A DNA stretch of 64,000 bases from Bursaphelenchus xylophilus. Taxonomy: Eukaryota > Nematoda > Chromadorea > Rhabditida > Aphelenchoididae. A model generated the notes under the pieces. The model was given only the letters and a program-made list of their open reading frames with translations, ran no database searches and was not told where the DNA came from. Positions 44,831 to 57,700 of the stretch are shown here, in pieces. The position numbers and the translations under genes were made by a program. The stretch lies in assembly GCA_904066235.2 (NCBI GenBank), contig CAJFCV020000005.1, forward strand, positions 1,178,001 to 1,242,000, in the 5' to 3' direction. Each line of letters opens with the position of its first letter. Positions within the stretch are counted from its first letter, which is position 1.

Positions 44831-47800
44831 ATGTATTACGAATATCTGCAGGTAAGCGGAGGGGATTAGGCGGCAAAGCGGCGAGGACAATCCGCCCGTC
44901 CTGCCGCCGTATCGTCTGTTTTTTTACAATTTTATCGCATAAAGAGTAATTGGACCGGGGCCGGAGGTTTCTCGGGCCCATTTTTGGCTCACTTTACTTT
45001 ATTGGGATTGTTGGCGAAACGTTTGTGTGTGGCCAAAATGGAAGAGGTAGGAGAGTGTTTTGATCTTCATTTATTTGAGGTTTGGGTTTTTTTAAGGATT
45101 TTTGAAGAGTTTTGTGACATTTTATCGTCTCAAAAGTCATTAAAATGAGGTTTTAATCCGCTTTTAGAGGGGTAATTGAGAAGCTCTGTAAGAGTTGGTC
45201 CTTTTTTGGATCATTCATGAAAAGTTGCATACCAGTTTCTACCGTGGATAGTAATGTTTCCACAAAAAATCACTTTTTTCCGTGCAAAATTGGCAAAGAT
45301 ATGGCCAAAAAGTCTTTTTCTCTCTGACGCTCTCCGCATTCCTCGTACTCTCTGAGAATAAAGTTGAATATCTTGGCTCACTCTGCAAAGAGCGAGTTAA
45401 AACCTTCAGCAATTGATTATACACCCATCTAGCTTATTTAAATTTTATAAAGATACCATTTTATACGATGAAAGATGCTTGGAGATATTTTTTCGTATAA
45501 AATGTCACTTTTAGAAGCTAAAACCGTTTAGAAATTGATTAGAAGCCCATTTTAATTACTATTAAAATTTTTTGCAAAGATACCATTTTATACGATCAAA
45601 CATGCTTGGAGATATTTTTTCGTATAAAATGTCACTTTTAGAAGCTAAAACCCTTTAGAAATTGATTAGAAGCCCATTTAAATTACTTTTAAATTTTTTT
45701 GCGAAGATTCCATTTTATACGATGAAACGTTCTTGGAAAGGTTTTGACGTATAAAATGTCTCTTTCGAAGCCGAAATTTTGCGCCCGACGTATGTTCATC
45801 GAATATTCTCCCTAATTAGTCTAAAGATTCCAAAATAATCGGTTCATGATAAATGCTAGGGGTCGTTGGGATGACGCCGGATGAGAGAGCAAACCCCCAA
45901 AAATAATGGGCTATAATCTTTCTGAAGCACGCAATTCTTTGTTAAAAAACGGGCAAGTTTTCGCCCTTATAGGGACTTTTGGTTTATTATTACTGAATTT
46001 ATATGTTTCTGACATGGAATTCCAGAAGTTTTTAGTGCAAATAAGGGGAATTTGGATACTGTATCGCGTATATGTTTTTCTATTTTTGTTTTTAACATGG
46101 TTAGGTTACTGTAGCATTTGGGGGGAAATTTATATAATCTATCTCCAGACTGCGCTTAGATTTTGATGAAACGTAGGGCAAATTTAGAATACTTTTTTCT
46201 ATGGCAAATACGATACTCCCAGCTCACAATACGCAGAAGCAACCAGGATTTTTGAACCAAAACTTGAAAAAAATCCAGCAATTTTTTTGCGAGTTTATCC
46301 ATGAAAAGTTTCAGCCTTATTTCTACCGTAGAGAATAATGCTTCCACAAAAAATAAATTTTTTCCGCACGAAACTGGCAGAGATATGGTCAAAAAGCTGT
46401 TTTTTCTCTGGCCGCTCTCCGCATTCATCGTACTCTCTCTGAAAAAAGTTGAAAATCTTGGCTGCCCTTGCAATTACGAGCTAAAATTTTCAGAAATTGA
46501 TCAGAGGGCCATCTAATTTAATTTTACTGAATTTTACGAAAGTGTCATTTTATACGATGAAACATGTTTAGAAATGTTTTGTCGTATAAAATGCCGCTTT
46601 AAGAGATGGCATTTTTAGAAATAAATTTAAATTGATCAGAAAAAAATAATAAAAAATTTTCACCCTGAGGGCAAATAAAAACAAAATTTTTTGAAACATA
46701 AAAAAAGCAGACTTCTGGATGCCGTATTTTACAATATCTATTATCCCGTTTTTCAGTTCCTCCGCGACGACTCCATTGATCTGCACGAACTGAGCACCCG
46801 TTCCGACTCCTCGTCCTCCACGTTTTCCGAGGAAACTGTGCTGCGAATCCCCTCCGGGGACAGTGACGACAGACCCCTGAAGCGCTTCATTAATATGCCC
46901 AACGGAACGCTGGACCCATCATCGGACATTACGCCCGGCCGCCGGGCGAAGAGCCCGTTGCCTCCGTTGCGGTTGCATTCCGAGTCGGACATCGACTTGG
47001 CCGCACTGCACAGTGGAAACAAGGACGAAATTTTGAGTAATGGTAGGTGAATTTTTTTTTTAAATTTAAAAATAGGGGCTGTGGAGATTGAAAAAAAAAA
47101 TATTTTGAATTTTTGTCGGGGCAAAAGAAAATAAGTGGAAATTTGCACAGTGCAAAAAAATATATCTTGAGAGTGCACAGTGCGACGAAAATTTTTTTTC
47201 GCACTGTGAAAAAAAATATGTGGAATTTTTGTCTGCGCACGGTGCATAAAAATAAGTCGAAATTTGCACTGTGCAAAAAAAAAAATAAAATTTTCAGTGC
47301 ACAGTGCAAAAAAATTAGGTCGGAAGTTGCACCGTGCAAAAAAATAGGTAGAAAGTTGCACCGTGCAAAAAAATATATCTTGAGAGTGCACAGTGCGACG
47401 AAAATTTTTTTTCGCACTGTGAAAAAATTACTTGGAATTTGTGTTGAGCACAGTGCAAAAAAATGAAGCCGAGATTTGCACTGTGCAAAAAAATTATTTT
47501 TCAGAATGCACAGTGCGATGAAATAAAGTCGTAATTTGCACTGTGCAAAAAAAAATAAAATTTTCAGTGCACAGTGCGGTGAAAATTTTTTTTTATCGCA
47601 CTGTGCAAAAACTTATTTCGAATTTTTGTCTGCGCACGGTGCAAAAAATAAGTCGAAATCTGCACAGTGCAAAAAAATATATTTTTAGAGTGCACAGTGC
47701 GGAAAAAATTGAGTCGAAACTTGCACCGTGCAAAAAAAAAATATATTTTTTTCAGCGCGCAGTGCGATAAAAAATAAAAAGAAAGATTTTTTTATCGCTT

Positions 47801-48936
47801 ACAAGGGATCGGCAAATAGTTGCACCCTGCTTTCTTAACGAAACATATACTGTTTGAAAGAGCATTGAAAATAGTGTACAACACAGGAAAAATTAGCTGC
47901 CCAATATATGTTTGGGCAAAGTTATGGCCGTTTTATGATAAGGGTTATATGCGGCCAAAACGCCGGTTTCTTCTATTACAGTAATCCTGGCGGCTTGAAA
48001 TTGTCTCCATTTTCTTACTAGTATCCCGAAACGTCTATCACGGTCGTTTCATCGCTTTACCAATCCTTGGTTATGAGTTATTAGACATTATAATGTCGCA
48101 TTACTGCCATTTACAAAAAATTGTAAATAAAACTAGGTTAATGGGAAAACTGGAGCAAAAAACTTTGAGAATTCATTTGTATGATCGTCGTGGCCATTTA
48201 CAAACAAAAATCTCAAAATCAAAAATTTATTGTCCTAGCCTTACCGATGGTTAGGCCACTGTGTCAGCAATAGTGTTTTGGCCGCTTTTGTAATTTTCTC
48301 TTCGTATTTTTTTCGAAAAAATTATATTTATAGGCCCTTGTAAATTGAATTATCGTCCAGTAATCATAATCGGTCAGGGTAAAGGCATGACACCCTTGTA
48401 ATTATACGATAGGAATCCCCACTCTCATCACCATCAAATATGTGGTGGTAGCAAAAAAAAAACCAAAAACTCGAAAAAATCCCGTAAAAATGTATTTTGA
48501 CTGCGAAGGAACAAAAATTATTTAAAAATGGTTTTGTGGCATATAAGAGACGAAATGCAAAAAAATTTGCAGCGCCCGGCTTCGAAACCACGACCTGTTT
48601 CGCCGGAAGTGAGGTCACTACCACTCGGCCAACTGGACACAACTTTGTTGCCGTTCCAAGAGCTTATAAAGTGACGCGGAAATTAGGCTAAAATCTGTAT
48701 TTAGGCCATAACTTTGCCCAAACATATATTGGGCAGCTAATTTTTTTTGCGCTGTGCACTATTTTTAATGCTCTTTTAAATGATATAGGTTTCGTTAAGA
48801 AAGCAGGGTGCAACTATTTGCCGACCCCTTGTCAGTGCAAAAAGTTATTTTAAATTTTTGTCGGCGCACAGTGCAATTTTTTTAATGCACTGTGCAAAAA
48901 ATTTTTATTAAATAAAAATTTCTCAAAATTCAAAAA

Positions 48937-48967
<31 letters not shown>

Positions 48968-51886
48968 TCCTGTGCAAAAAATTTTCAAAACATACCATTA
49001 GTACAGTGCAATTTTTTTTTTAAATTTTTCGATTTTCAATTCAAAAAATCTCGATTTCAGATATTCAATCCGGCTCTTTGGACGCCGCCAGAGCGCATTG
49101 GATTCAACTATACAAACAGAATCAGCAGCAGAATGTCATCCAAGAAGTCTTTATCTACATGATCCGGAGGTACCCGCAAATGAGGCCGGTCTGGCAGTTC
49201 AGTCGCTCTTTGAACATGAAAAATGACAACTGGGAGCATGATATTTTGAGGGACAACACTTTCAAGTGAGTTCTTGAGAATTTTTGAATTTCAAAAAATT
49301 GATTTTTTTTTGTATTTTAGACATCATTGTGCAAGTATACAAGCGGCGTTTACGATGATTATGGACAACCTGGATGATGAGCATGGTCTGGCGAAGCTAT
49401 TGCAACAGTTGGGAGCTCATCACTTCTTCTACGACGCCTACGAACCGCATTTGGAGGTGGGTGACATTTTATACGATGAAAAGTTTATTTTCTTTGATTT
49501 GTGAATAATTCATTATAATGGTTAGGTAAGACAATCATAGCACGGCATTAAGCGTATTAAAAGATTTAGAATTAGGCTTTTGCTATCAGGTGCCATTTTA
49601 TACGAGAAAACAGTTATGAGAATGTTTTATCGTATAAAATGGCAATCAAACGAAGTTTTTGAATCCGAGCCATGTTTTATTATTTGCACGCAAACAAAGG
49701 TGCTTAATCAATCAAAATTTCAAAGTTTTCGGCATAGTGAGCCATTTTATACGGCAAAACTTGTATAAACAGGTTTCATCGTATAAAATGTCAGTATAGT
49801 CGGTTCTTTGGCAAAGTTTTATTGTTTTTGCCCAAGCAACTAATAAAAAATATCATTTGAAAAAACAGTGAAAATTCCGCCGTTGAGACACCATTTTATA
49901 CGATGAAACATTTCTGAAGAGGTTTCATCGTATAAAATATCATCATAATGGGATTTTTGCAAAACTTCATTTGTTTTATCTCAAACACCATGTAACAAAC
50001 ATAACTTGAAAAAAACAGTTAAAATACCACCGCTGAGACACTATTTTATACGATGAAACATTTCTGAGCAGATTTCTTCGTATAAAGTGGTATTTATCTA
50101 GAAAATTTCTAAAACAGCCTCTGAACATCCTGACGGCTTATAAAGAACACTATTTGTGTCAATACCACAAATATTTTGCCGGTTTTTAATCAAAAAATCT
50201 CATTTTCAGGTATTCCAAGAGAGTCTTTTGCACGCCCTCAAGTCGGTTCTCATCGACACCGCCGAAGCGCCGGACGACAACCTGCTCCGAGCGTGGACTC
50301 GTTTCTTCGTCATGGTCAAACGACATATCAATTTGGGGATTTCGCACGAACGCAAAAATTATTTAATTCAATGCATGACGTCAATGGAAATGAAATACGT
50401 GAAAAAAGTGTGGGGCCAGGTCAAAGAGTACGGCTTGGACAAGGCTGGGAGTATTTGTACGGGAATTGCGCTCAAGGTGAGTTGAAATTTCTTTGATTTT
50501 TTGAGGGAAAAAATGCGATATGAAATTGCAAAAAAAAAAAAAAAATCAAAATTTTTTAATTTTGAAATTTTTTAAAATTCCATGAAAAAAAATAATTTTG
50601 CGATAAAAAAATCGATAAAAAATGAACAGTCTCTATTGTGTAAATCCATGAAGATTCATTTTCGCGTATTTTAAAAATGTTTTTTTCAGACATACGAAGA
50701 GCTGTTGGAGAAATATAAAATCGATATGGCAGTGAATTTGAAGCCGGATGATAGTGATTTTAAAAAGTTTTCAATTGAAGTGATACGGGTATGTCTATTT
50801 TTTTATTTATTTTTTTTTGACTTTTTTGATTTTTTTTATTTTTATTTTTATTTGATTTTTATTTTATTTTATATTTTATTTTGATTTTTATCTTATTTTT
50901 TTATTTTTTTAGATTTTTTATTATTTATTTTGATTTTTTTTATTTTCTTTTTTTGATTTTTTTTATTTTCTTTCATTGTTCTTTTATTTTTTATTTTTAT
51001 TTCATTTTTTACTTGTTTACTTGTTTAATTTTTTTATTATTTATTTTGATTTTTTTTATTTTCTTTTTTTGATTTTTTTTTATTTTCTTTGATTGTTCTT
51101 TTATTTTTTATTTTTATTTCATTTTTTATTTGTTTAAATTTTTTTACTATTTTTATTTGATTTTTTGATTTTTTAAATTTTATTTTGATTTTTATCTTAT
51201 TTTTTATTATTTTTTTGATTTTTTTTATTTTGATTTTTTTATTTTCTTTAATCGTTCTTTTATCTTCTATTTTTATTTCATTTTTTATTTGTTTAAACTT
51301 TTTTATTATTTTTTTTTTTATTTTTTCCATTTTTTACTTTTCATTTTTTTAATACGATCTTTTTTACCACGCAATATTCAACTTTTTTCAGGCCCTCGAG
51401 ATCACCATCAACTTCTACACAATTGAACATGGCTTTGTCCACTTGCCCTCGATTCTACAAGAGTTTGTGAGCACCTGTTTGGTGATCAATGTGTGCCCAA
51501 CTTTGGTGCGGAAGGCCTTTATGGAAGGGCTGATTGGGATGCTGATTCAAGTGTTGGGGGAGCCGCAGCTCAGCGAGAGCTCCGCGCACACGTGGAGCAA
51601 GGTTTATAGGGTCTTGGAACAGGTGAGAAAATATTTTTGGGGCAAAAAAAACTGATTTTTTTGGATTTTTTTGATTAAAAAATATTTTTTAGAATTTGTA
51701 AAATTAAATTTTTTTAAATATTTTTTTTTAAATTTTTTTTTATTTTTTGAAAATAATTACAGATATCACAGCGCATCGTATTTTACCATCAAAAAAATTT
51801 TTTTTTCTAAAATTTTTTCATAATTAAATATTATTTTACCTAACGTTTATTTTCAGGCAATTCTGAGCAATATTGTGGAATTTTAA
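44831..51886 (+). CDS. Two-domain globin
   Basis: Exons 44831-44851, 46757-47042, 49061-49265, 49321-49456, 50210-50476, 50690-50788, 51392-51622 and 51857-51886 join in phase to 424 residues. Residues 1-105 are a polar, Ser-rich leader. Residues about 106-265 form a globin domain: AARAHWIQLYKQ, RRYPQMRPVWQFSR, DNTFKHHCASI (H173 as distal E7), LLQQLGAHHFFYDAYEPH (H205 as proximal F8) and LLRAWTRFFVMV. Residues about 275-420 look like a second globin fold: KKVWGQVKEYG, TYEELLEKY, DSDFKKFSIEVIRAL, ILQEFVSTCL and TWSKVYRVLEQ, with Phe332 and Cys367 at the two ligand positions. Many nematode globins are neuronal sensors. The ATG is preceded in frame by an open stretch back to an acceptor at 44791, so the true start may lie upstream. 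Confidence 0.85.
47144..47770. repeat. GCACNGTGC palindrome cluster in globin intron 2
   Basis: About twenty copies of GCACNGTGC, most followed by a run of a's, are spaced 25-40 bp apart. Both A/T-centred and C/G-centred forms occur. Two about 200-bp segments (47144-47250 and 47365-47430) are near duplicates. Confidence 0.85.
47801..48832. mobile_element. 1-kb inverted-repeat element in globin intron 2
   Basis: Left end ACAAGGGATCGGCAAATAGT and right inverse ACTATTTGCCGACCCCTTGT extend inward for about 150 bp (gcagggtgcaac, aacatatattgggcagcta). It contains a tRNA-like segment. It was inserted among the GCACNGTGC repeats, which resume at 48830. No transposase frame. Confidence 0.8.
48568..48638 (-). 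other. tRNA-derived sequence (SINE-like or tRNA pseudogene)
   Basis: On the minus strand an A-box-like TGGCCGAGTGGT and a B box GGTTTCGAAGCC (48589-48578) are correctly spaced in about 71 nt, as in Ser/Leu-type or similar tRNAs. The acceptor ends (GTCCAGT and GCGCTGC) do not pair, so this is not a working tRNA gene. Confidence 0.5.
49580..50095. repeat. Four CATTTTATACGATGAAAC hairpins in globin intron 4
   Basis: Hairpins at about 49590-49640, 49743-49795, 49890-49940 and 50040-50090 pair CATTTTATACGA with TCGTATAAAATG across short loops. They are about 150 bp apart with partly similar flanks. Confidence 0.85.
50801..51340. repeat. T-rich low-complexity array in globin intron 6
   Basis: More than 500 bp of tttttattttgatttt-like repeats. 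Larger sub-units recur around ttctttgattgttcttttat (about 50970, 51085 and 51245), showing local duplication. The minus-strand Lys-rich frame through it is not a gene. Confidence 0.85.
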
Positions 51887-53330
51887 TTCCCAATTTTGTC
51901 ACTTTACTCTTCATCAAGTGCAATATCAGTCTAATCAACAGGAAAGTCGGTTCGCTATAATTGAAAAAAAAAAAACATTTACACTGTCAAAATATATTGT
52001 ACTTGCTTTATGAGAGCAATAAATATTATTTTTGATTGTAATGGGGACAGTTTATACGATAGAACCTGCTTGGACAGGTTTCATCGTATAAAATCGTATA
52101 ACGTGTATTTCGAACACTGATTGAATTTGAAATGAAGAGCTGTTGACGTTTTATCGTTTTTGATCAATCCAAAAATCCAGAAGGAGACATTTTATACGAT
52201 GAAACCTGTCTGGGCATGTTTCATCGTATAATGTGTATTGCGATTTCTAATTGAATTTGGAATTCAACCCGTTGATTTTTTAACAATTTTAATTTTGTCT
52301 AAACGCTAAAAAAGGACATTTTATACGATGCAAATTCTCTGGGCATGTTTCATCGTATAACACCGTATAACGTGTATTCTGAATTTTAGTTGAATTTGAA
52401 ATGAAGAGCTGTTAAATTTTTATCACTTTTCTCTTTTGATTTAGATTAAAAAGTCAAAAAGGGACATTTTATACGATGAAACTCCTCTGGACATGTTTCA
52501 TCGTATAATGCGTATTTCAATTTCTGATTTTGCGTATGCCCAAAACTACGTACTTCTTCCAATTTTTGATTTATTTACCCTTCTTTTTTCGATTTTTTTT
52601 TATTTTTCACGGCCTTATATGAGAATGTCCTTGAGATTTTTTCATTTTTGCGCCGTTCTCGGGCCCGAAAAGAGTCGGCCTTTTCGGCGCGTTGGTCTGA
52701 TCTATTTACATGTAATGGATCTCCATGTAAATTTTAATCGTCTTTTCCGGTTCATCGCACTGTTGCGCAACCGCCGTTTTTGTCGGGATTTCTGGGAGAA
52801 AAAATATGGGAAAAGGGGCTTTTCAAGGGGAATACTGTAGGATTTTGAAACGGCGTTGTGGAGAAATATGTTGGAAAATTGAATTATTTTGCTAATTTAG
52901 CAATTTGTTAATGAAAATTTGCGCGGTTGACATTTTATACGATGAAACATGTTTGTGCATGTTTCATCGTATAAGATGTTGCTTTTTGCAAAAAAAGTTT
53001 AAGTCTGGTTAGGAATTGAGAACAAAACGTTTTTCGATGTTAGAAGATGTAAAAATTTACATAAACAGCACAAAATTTTTTTTAAGATGATACATGTTCT
53101 ATCGTATAACTTGTCGATCTTTAAAAAAATTTGATATTATGAGTAAGATACCTTCTACAGAAATTGTGAACCTTTTTGCTAAGCACAATAGCAACCATTA
53201 TAACGATTGTTTACTGATGTACAGGTTTCATCGTATAAAATGTCCATTTTCTCGTATTTTACCTGAATTTGGTGGGAAAGCATCTAAAAGTATTTTTGGC
53301 GTCAAATTGAGCCCATTTCCATTATAACCT
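51887..53330. repeat. Globin 3' end and hairpin series
   Basis: AATAAA at 52018-52023 is the likely poly(A) signal of the globin gene. Then follow hairpins pairing GACATTTTATACGATGAAAC with its complement at about 52040-52095, 52193-52232, 52313-52360, 52463-52510 and 52927-52975, and half copies near 53095 and 53225. Spacing is often 120-155 bp. No gene. Confidence 0.75.
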
Positions 53331-54735
53331 CTCACTTTTCCAATACGTTTTCCCCATTATTTGGCGCATTCCATTTCCGGGCACTGCAGAGATCCGGCCC
53401 ATAAATGAATATAATATATCCCTCTAATGGGCTCAAGAGCCATGTAGATTTCGTCTTCAAGGCCACTCCAAACTTGTCGCAGTTTTTAATATCCACATTT
53501 TGCTCGGGAAAATACGCATTTTTTTCGCGAACAACACTTCTAAATTGTTCGCTATACAGAGGTTTTGGAGCGAGCGCAATGCACGTTGAAGTGCCCACAA
53601 AAAACAAAGAGAACTTAATTCGACGCGGCATGGATATAAGGCCATGTTGCGCCGGCGTTTTTTGTTCGAACAGTAAGCACTTGGGAGTCGAGTGGGTTCT
53701 CGCAACTTTCTCACAACTTCTTGTTCACCTTTGGAGACCGAAAACAGCGAAAAAACAAAGCGAAACGCCGGAAAAGACTAATGGACTTTCAAGTGCGGAT
53801 TGTGGGGGATCAACTGGGCAAGAAGTTGGGTTAATTTGGCGATTTTTTGAGGGAAATTTTTTGATTTTTTAAAATTTTTTGGAGAAAATTTGGAATTAGC
53901 GATAAAATTTAAAGAGAAAAACATATCGACGCGATATTTGGAAAAAAAAATTTTTCTAATAAAAATTTTTTTCCTATATAAATAGTTTTTCCTCTCTACC
54001 AATCTGTCGGGAAAATAATGAGCACATTATCGCTTGGCAGATCGCGTCGAAAAGAAATTTGATTCTGCCGCTACACTATTCATTTTCCCGGCGGCGATGC
54101 GATTTTTGATGCGACAGAGTGCTCATTATTTTCCCGACAGGCTGATATCAGTCTGTCGGGAAAATACTGTGCATGTCGGGTCTTCAAATCGTCCAAATGT
54201 AGCTTTGCAACGGCTACTATAGATTTGTGGGGGGCATTGCGATGACGCAAGAAATTCTGCTATCCACATTATTTTCCCGACACAAATATTGCATTTTTTA
54301 TGTGCAATTTACCTCTAAGACATTCTGTAACGTAACGCAAACCAATTATTCTCCATTTCCGTTACCATACCCCTCTGTTTAACCCCATTTCCATCGCTAA
54401 TGAGACCTCTCCTTTGCGCCGTATGAGATCTCGTTCACTTATCCCCCCACCAACCTGTTGTTTGACCACTTGACGCCCAAGGTTAACTCCACTTGTCCCA
54501 ATGTTTACACACGGAATTGCGCCAGTTCCAGGACATTGAGAACGCGAATCCATTCGTTGAATGGGACCGGAAAAGGTCATCTAATGAATGCGTTTTTTCT
54601 GGCAAGAGTACGGTAAACGGGACAATGGGAAGGTTATGGAAGACGACGGGATGTTGCGTAACGTTGGATCAGACCGGATTTAGGGGGAAAATCAAGTTTC
54701 AACAGTGTACAAAGAATGTCTGAAAATCGATGTCT
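53331..54735. other. Less repetitive stretch without a supported gene
   Basis: A 155-codon plus-strand frame (53405-53872) overlaps long frames on the other strand and shows no recognisable domain. CCCGACAGACTG repeats lie at 54003-54160 and 54268. The stretch 54300-54720 is unique-looking but not clearly coding. Confidence 0.4.
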
Positions 54736-57700
54736 GGCAAAAATTATGCTAAAGGCGACATTTTATACGAAACAAAAATTTTCGTATAAAATGTCACTTT
54801 CTGGGCCATCATTTGGAAAAATCAATGGTTGACAGTGTAAAAAGCTGTCCGAAAACCGATGTTTGGCAAAAATTATGCTAAAGGCGACATTTTATACGAC
54901 AATTTTTTTTTGTATAAAATGTCGCCTTCTGGGCTATAACTTGGAAAAATGAAAAACAAAAAAATCAAATGAACGTATTTTACCCTCAAATTTAATTTTT
55001 TTTACTTTTTTGCCGCTTGCGTAACTTCAAAAATTCGGGAATTTTCGCACAGTGCAAATTAATTTTTTTTCGTATAAAGTGTCCCTTTGTCATGGAAACA
55101 GCGGGAAAATAAACGACAAAGTAAATTCCACATCGTATCTTACAATAATATTTTTTTTAATTGCCATTTTTCAAAAACGAAAAATTTGAATGTTCCTGCA
55201 CTGTGCAAATCAAAACTTTATTGTATAAGATGTCAACCTGTAAGTGAAGATAGGAAAAAATGATGGATTTAACGACGTCACCTCAATCAGCGTATTTTAC
55301 ATTAAATTTTTTGGGTTTCCCTTTTTTATCCACCACTTTTAGAAGATATGAAAAATTCGCACTGTGCAATCAAATTTTTTCGTATAAAATGTCGCCAAAT
55401 CAGGAAAACTTGACAATAGTCTATACATATTACAAGGAAAAGTTTCTTCTCACGTATTTTACCACCACTGACCAAATTGGAATTGATTTTTTTTCGCACC
55501 GTGCGGTTTTCAATTTTCCGTATAAAATGTCGCTTTTTTGGAAAAGGGAGTAAGAAAATCGTCAAAGGATGTTCTAGAGGCGTATTTTACCCAAGAAAAT
55601 TGCTTTTTTAATTTTCACTTAATCTCGCACAGTGAAAATTCAAACTGAAAATTTTCGCACAGTGCAGTTTTCAATTTTCCGTATAAAATGTAGCTTTTTT
55701 GGAAAAAGCGTAAAAAAATTTTCATATGGTATTCTTATGGCGTATTTTACTCAAGAAAATTAGTTTTTCAATTCTGACTGAATTTTGCACAGTGCAAATT
55801 CAAACTGAAAATTTTCGCACAGTGCAATCCAAAATTTGTTCCAAAAATCGGTAAAATCTCTTGATAGTTGATCAAAGTCCTCCCAAAAGAAGCCGGAAAT
55901 CTCAAGTCCATGCATTAGATTACACAATCAAACAAGTTGTGTCAAAGGCGCCCGCTGCAGATTGGATTCTCTCGGATTTGGACTCTTGAAAACTCGGAGC
56001 GGATCAAAAGTTCGCAGCGGAAATGGACAAAGAGGGCTTGCTAATGCTCAGGATTAGGGGATTCGACTACTGTTTGCATACCGTACCTATATTATATCTA
56101 TATTACGGCGAGTTTTGGATATTTGATTTTTGCACGTTGCGGATAGACAAAATTTAATTTTTAGACATCACAATGCAAAAATTAAAAGACAGTGTCAATT
56201 TAGAAAGTCGTATTTTACATCAGCTAGCTTTGTAATTATGTTCCAAGAACATATTTAGTCTCTGCACAGTGCAATTGTCCAAAAACTTTTATCGCACCGT
56301 GCAAAGTCAAGAACTGAAATTTTCGCACAGTGCAGACCACTTTTTGGACTGTATCTTGTAAATATGTGTAAAGAAAACTCTGGGTTCGTATTTTACATTA
56401 AAAAATTTCATTTTTTCCTATTGCACGGTGCAGTATTGCATCTTGGAATCTTTCGCACTGTGCAGATCAAATCTTTTGTTTTTGCACGGTGCAGATATCA
56501 ACTACACTATTTTCAACGGCCTGTGATGTCAAAATTAGTCTCTAACATCTTGCATAGTGTAGTAAAAATAGAAATTTTTCTTGTGCCGCCGGAAAAAAAA
56601 ATGAGTTTTATTATCTGCACTGTGCAAATAAAATTTTCGTCGTTTTGCACAGTGCAGTATTAATATCAGTATTTTTTTGAATTATAGTTTAATTAATTTG
56701 AATTTTTTGATTTTTCCGGAAAGAAATATGTCCTAAATTTTCAATGCACCGTGCGTAAAATTGATTTTAATTTTTGCACAGTGCAAAAGATAACTTTTAA
56801 ATTATGCACTGTGCAAAAGCTAATTTTCGAATTTTTGCACAGTGCAAAAAACTATTTTCTAATTTTCGCACTGGGCAAAAACCGATTTTCAGATTTTTGA
56901 AAATTCGCACTGTGCAAAAGCTAATTTTCGAATTTTCGATTTCGCACTGTGCAAAAACTAATTTTCAAATTTCCGATTTCGCACTGTGCAAAAACTCGTT
57001 TCTAAATTTTAGCACAGTGCAAGAACCGATTTTCAGATTTTTTAAAATTCGCACAGTGCACAAACTAATTTTCAAACTTTCGCACTGTGCAAAAGCAAAT
57101 TTCCAAATTTTTGCAAAAAAAAAACTATTTTCTAATTTTCGCACGGTGCAAAAACCGATTTTCAGATTTTTGAAAATTCGCACAGTGCACAAACTAATTT
57201 TCAAACTTTCGCACTGTGCAAAAGCAAATTTTCGAATTTTCGCACTGTGCAAAAACAAATTTTCGATTTCGCACTGTGCAAAAATTCGTTTCTAAATTTT
57301 AGCACAGTGCAAGAGCCGATTTTCAGATTTTTGAAAATTCGCACAGTGCAAAGGTTAATTTTCAAATTTTCGCACGGTGCAATAGCAAATTTTCAAATTT
57401 TCGATTTCGCACAGTGCAAAAACAAATTTTCCAATTTTCGCACTGTGCAAGAAAAACCACTTTTCCAAAAGCTCAAAAAACAAAATTCGATAAAAATCAT
57501 TGCTAAGCCGCAAGTTTCCGGCCGGATTTACGGTGCCAAGTGCCAAACAAAAGCCCCTCAAAAAGCCTGTGGATTATCCGGATACTGTAGAGGGAAAAGG
57601 TTAATTCCCGGGGTAAACATCGAAAAATAGCGACCAAACTTGCAGAAGAGGGCTTGATTGAGATTAACATGACTAGTCTACGAGCGTATGAGGTCAGCGA

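Noticed and set aside
46753..47391. 212-codon minus-strand frame over globin exon 2 and its intron
   Set aside because: Shadow of a real exon plus the GCACNGTGC repeats (recurring FFFALC-like peptides).
53405..53872. 155-codon plus-strand frame
   Set aside because: Frames on the other strand are equally long, there is no domain, no acceptor before the ATG, and residue use looks random.
55045..57450. CRISPR-like look of regularly spaced short palindromes
   Set aside because: The genome is eukaryotic, the repeat is only 9 bp with a free centre, spacing is irregular and no cas-like gene exists.
56804..57630. Long frames with repeated HCAK/RTVQK peptides
   Set aside because: They arise from quasi-tandem GCACNGTGC units; no codon bias.
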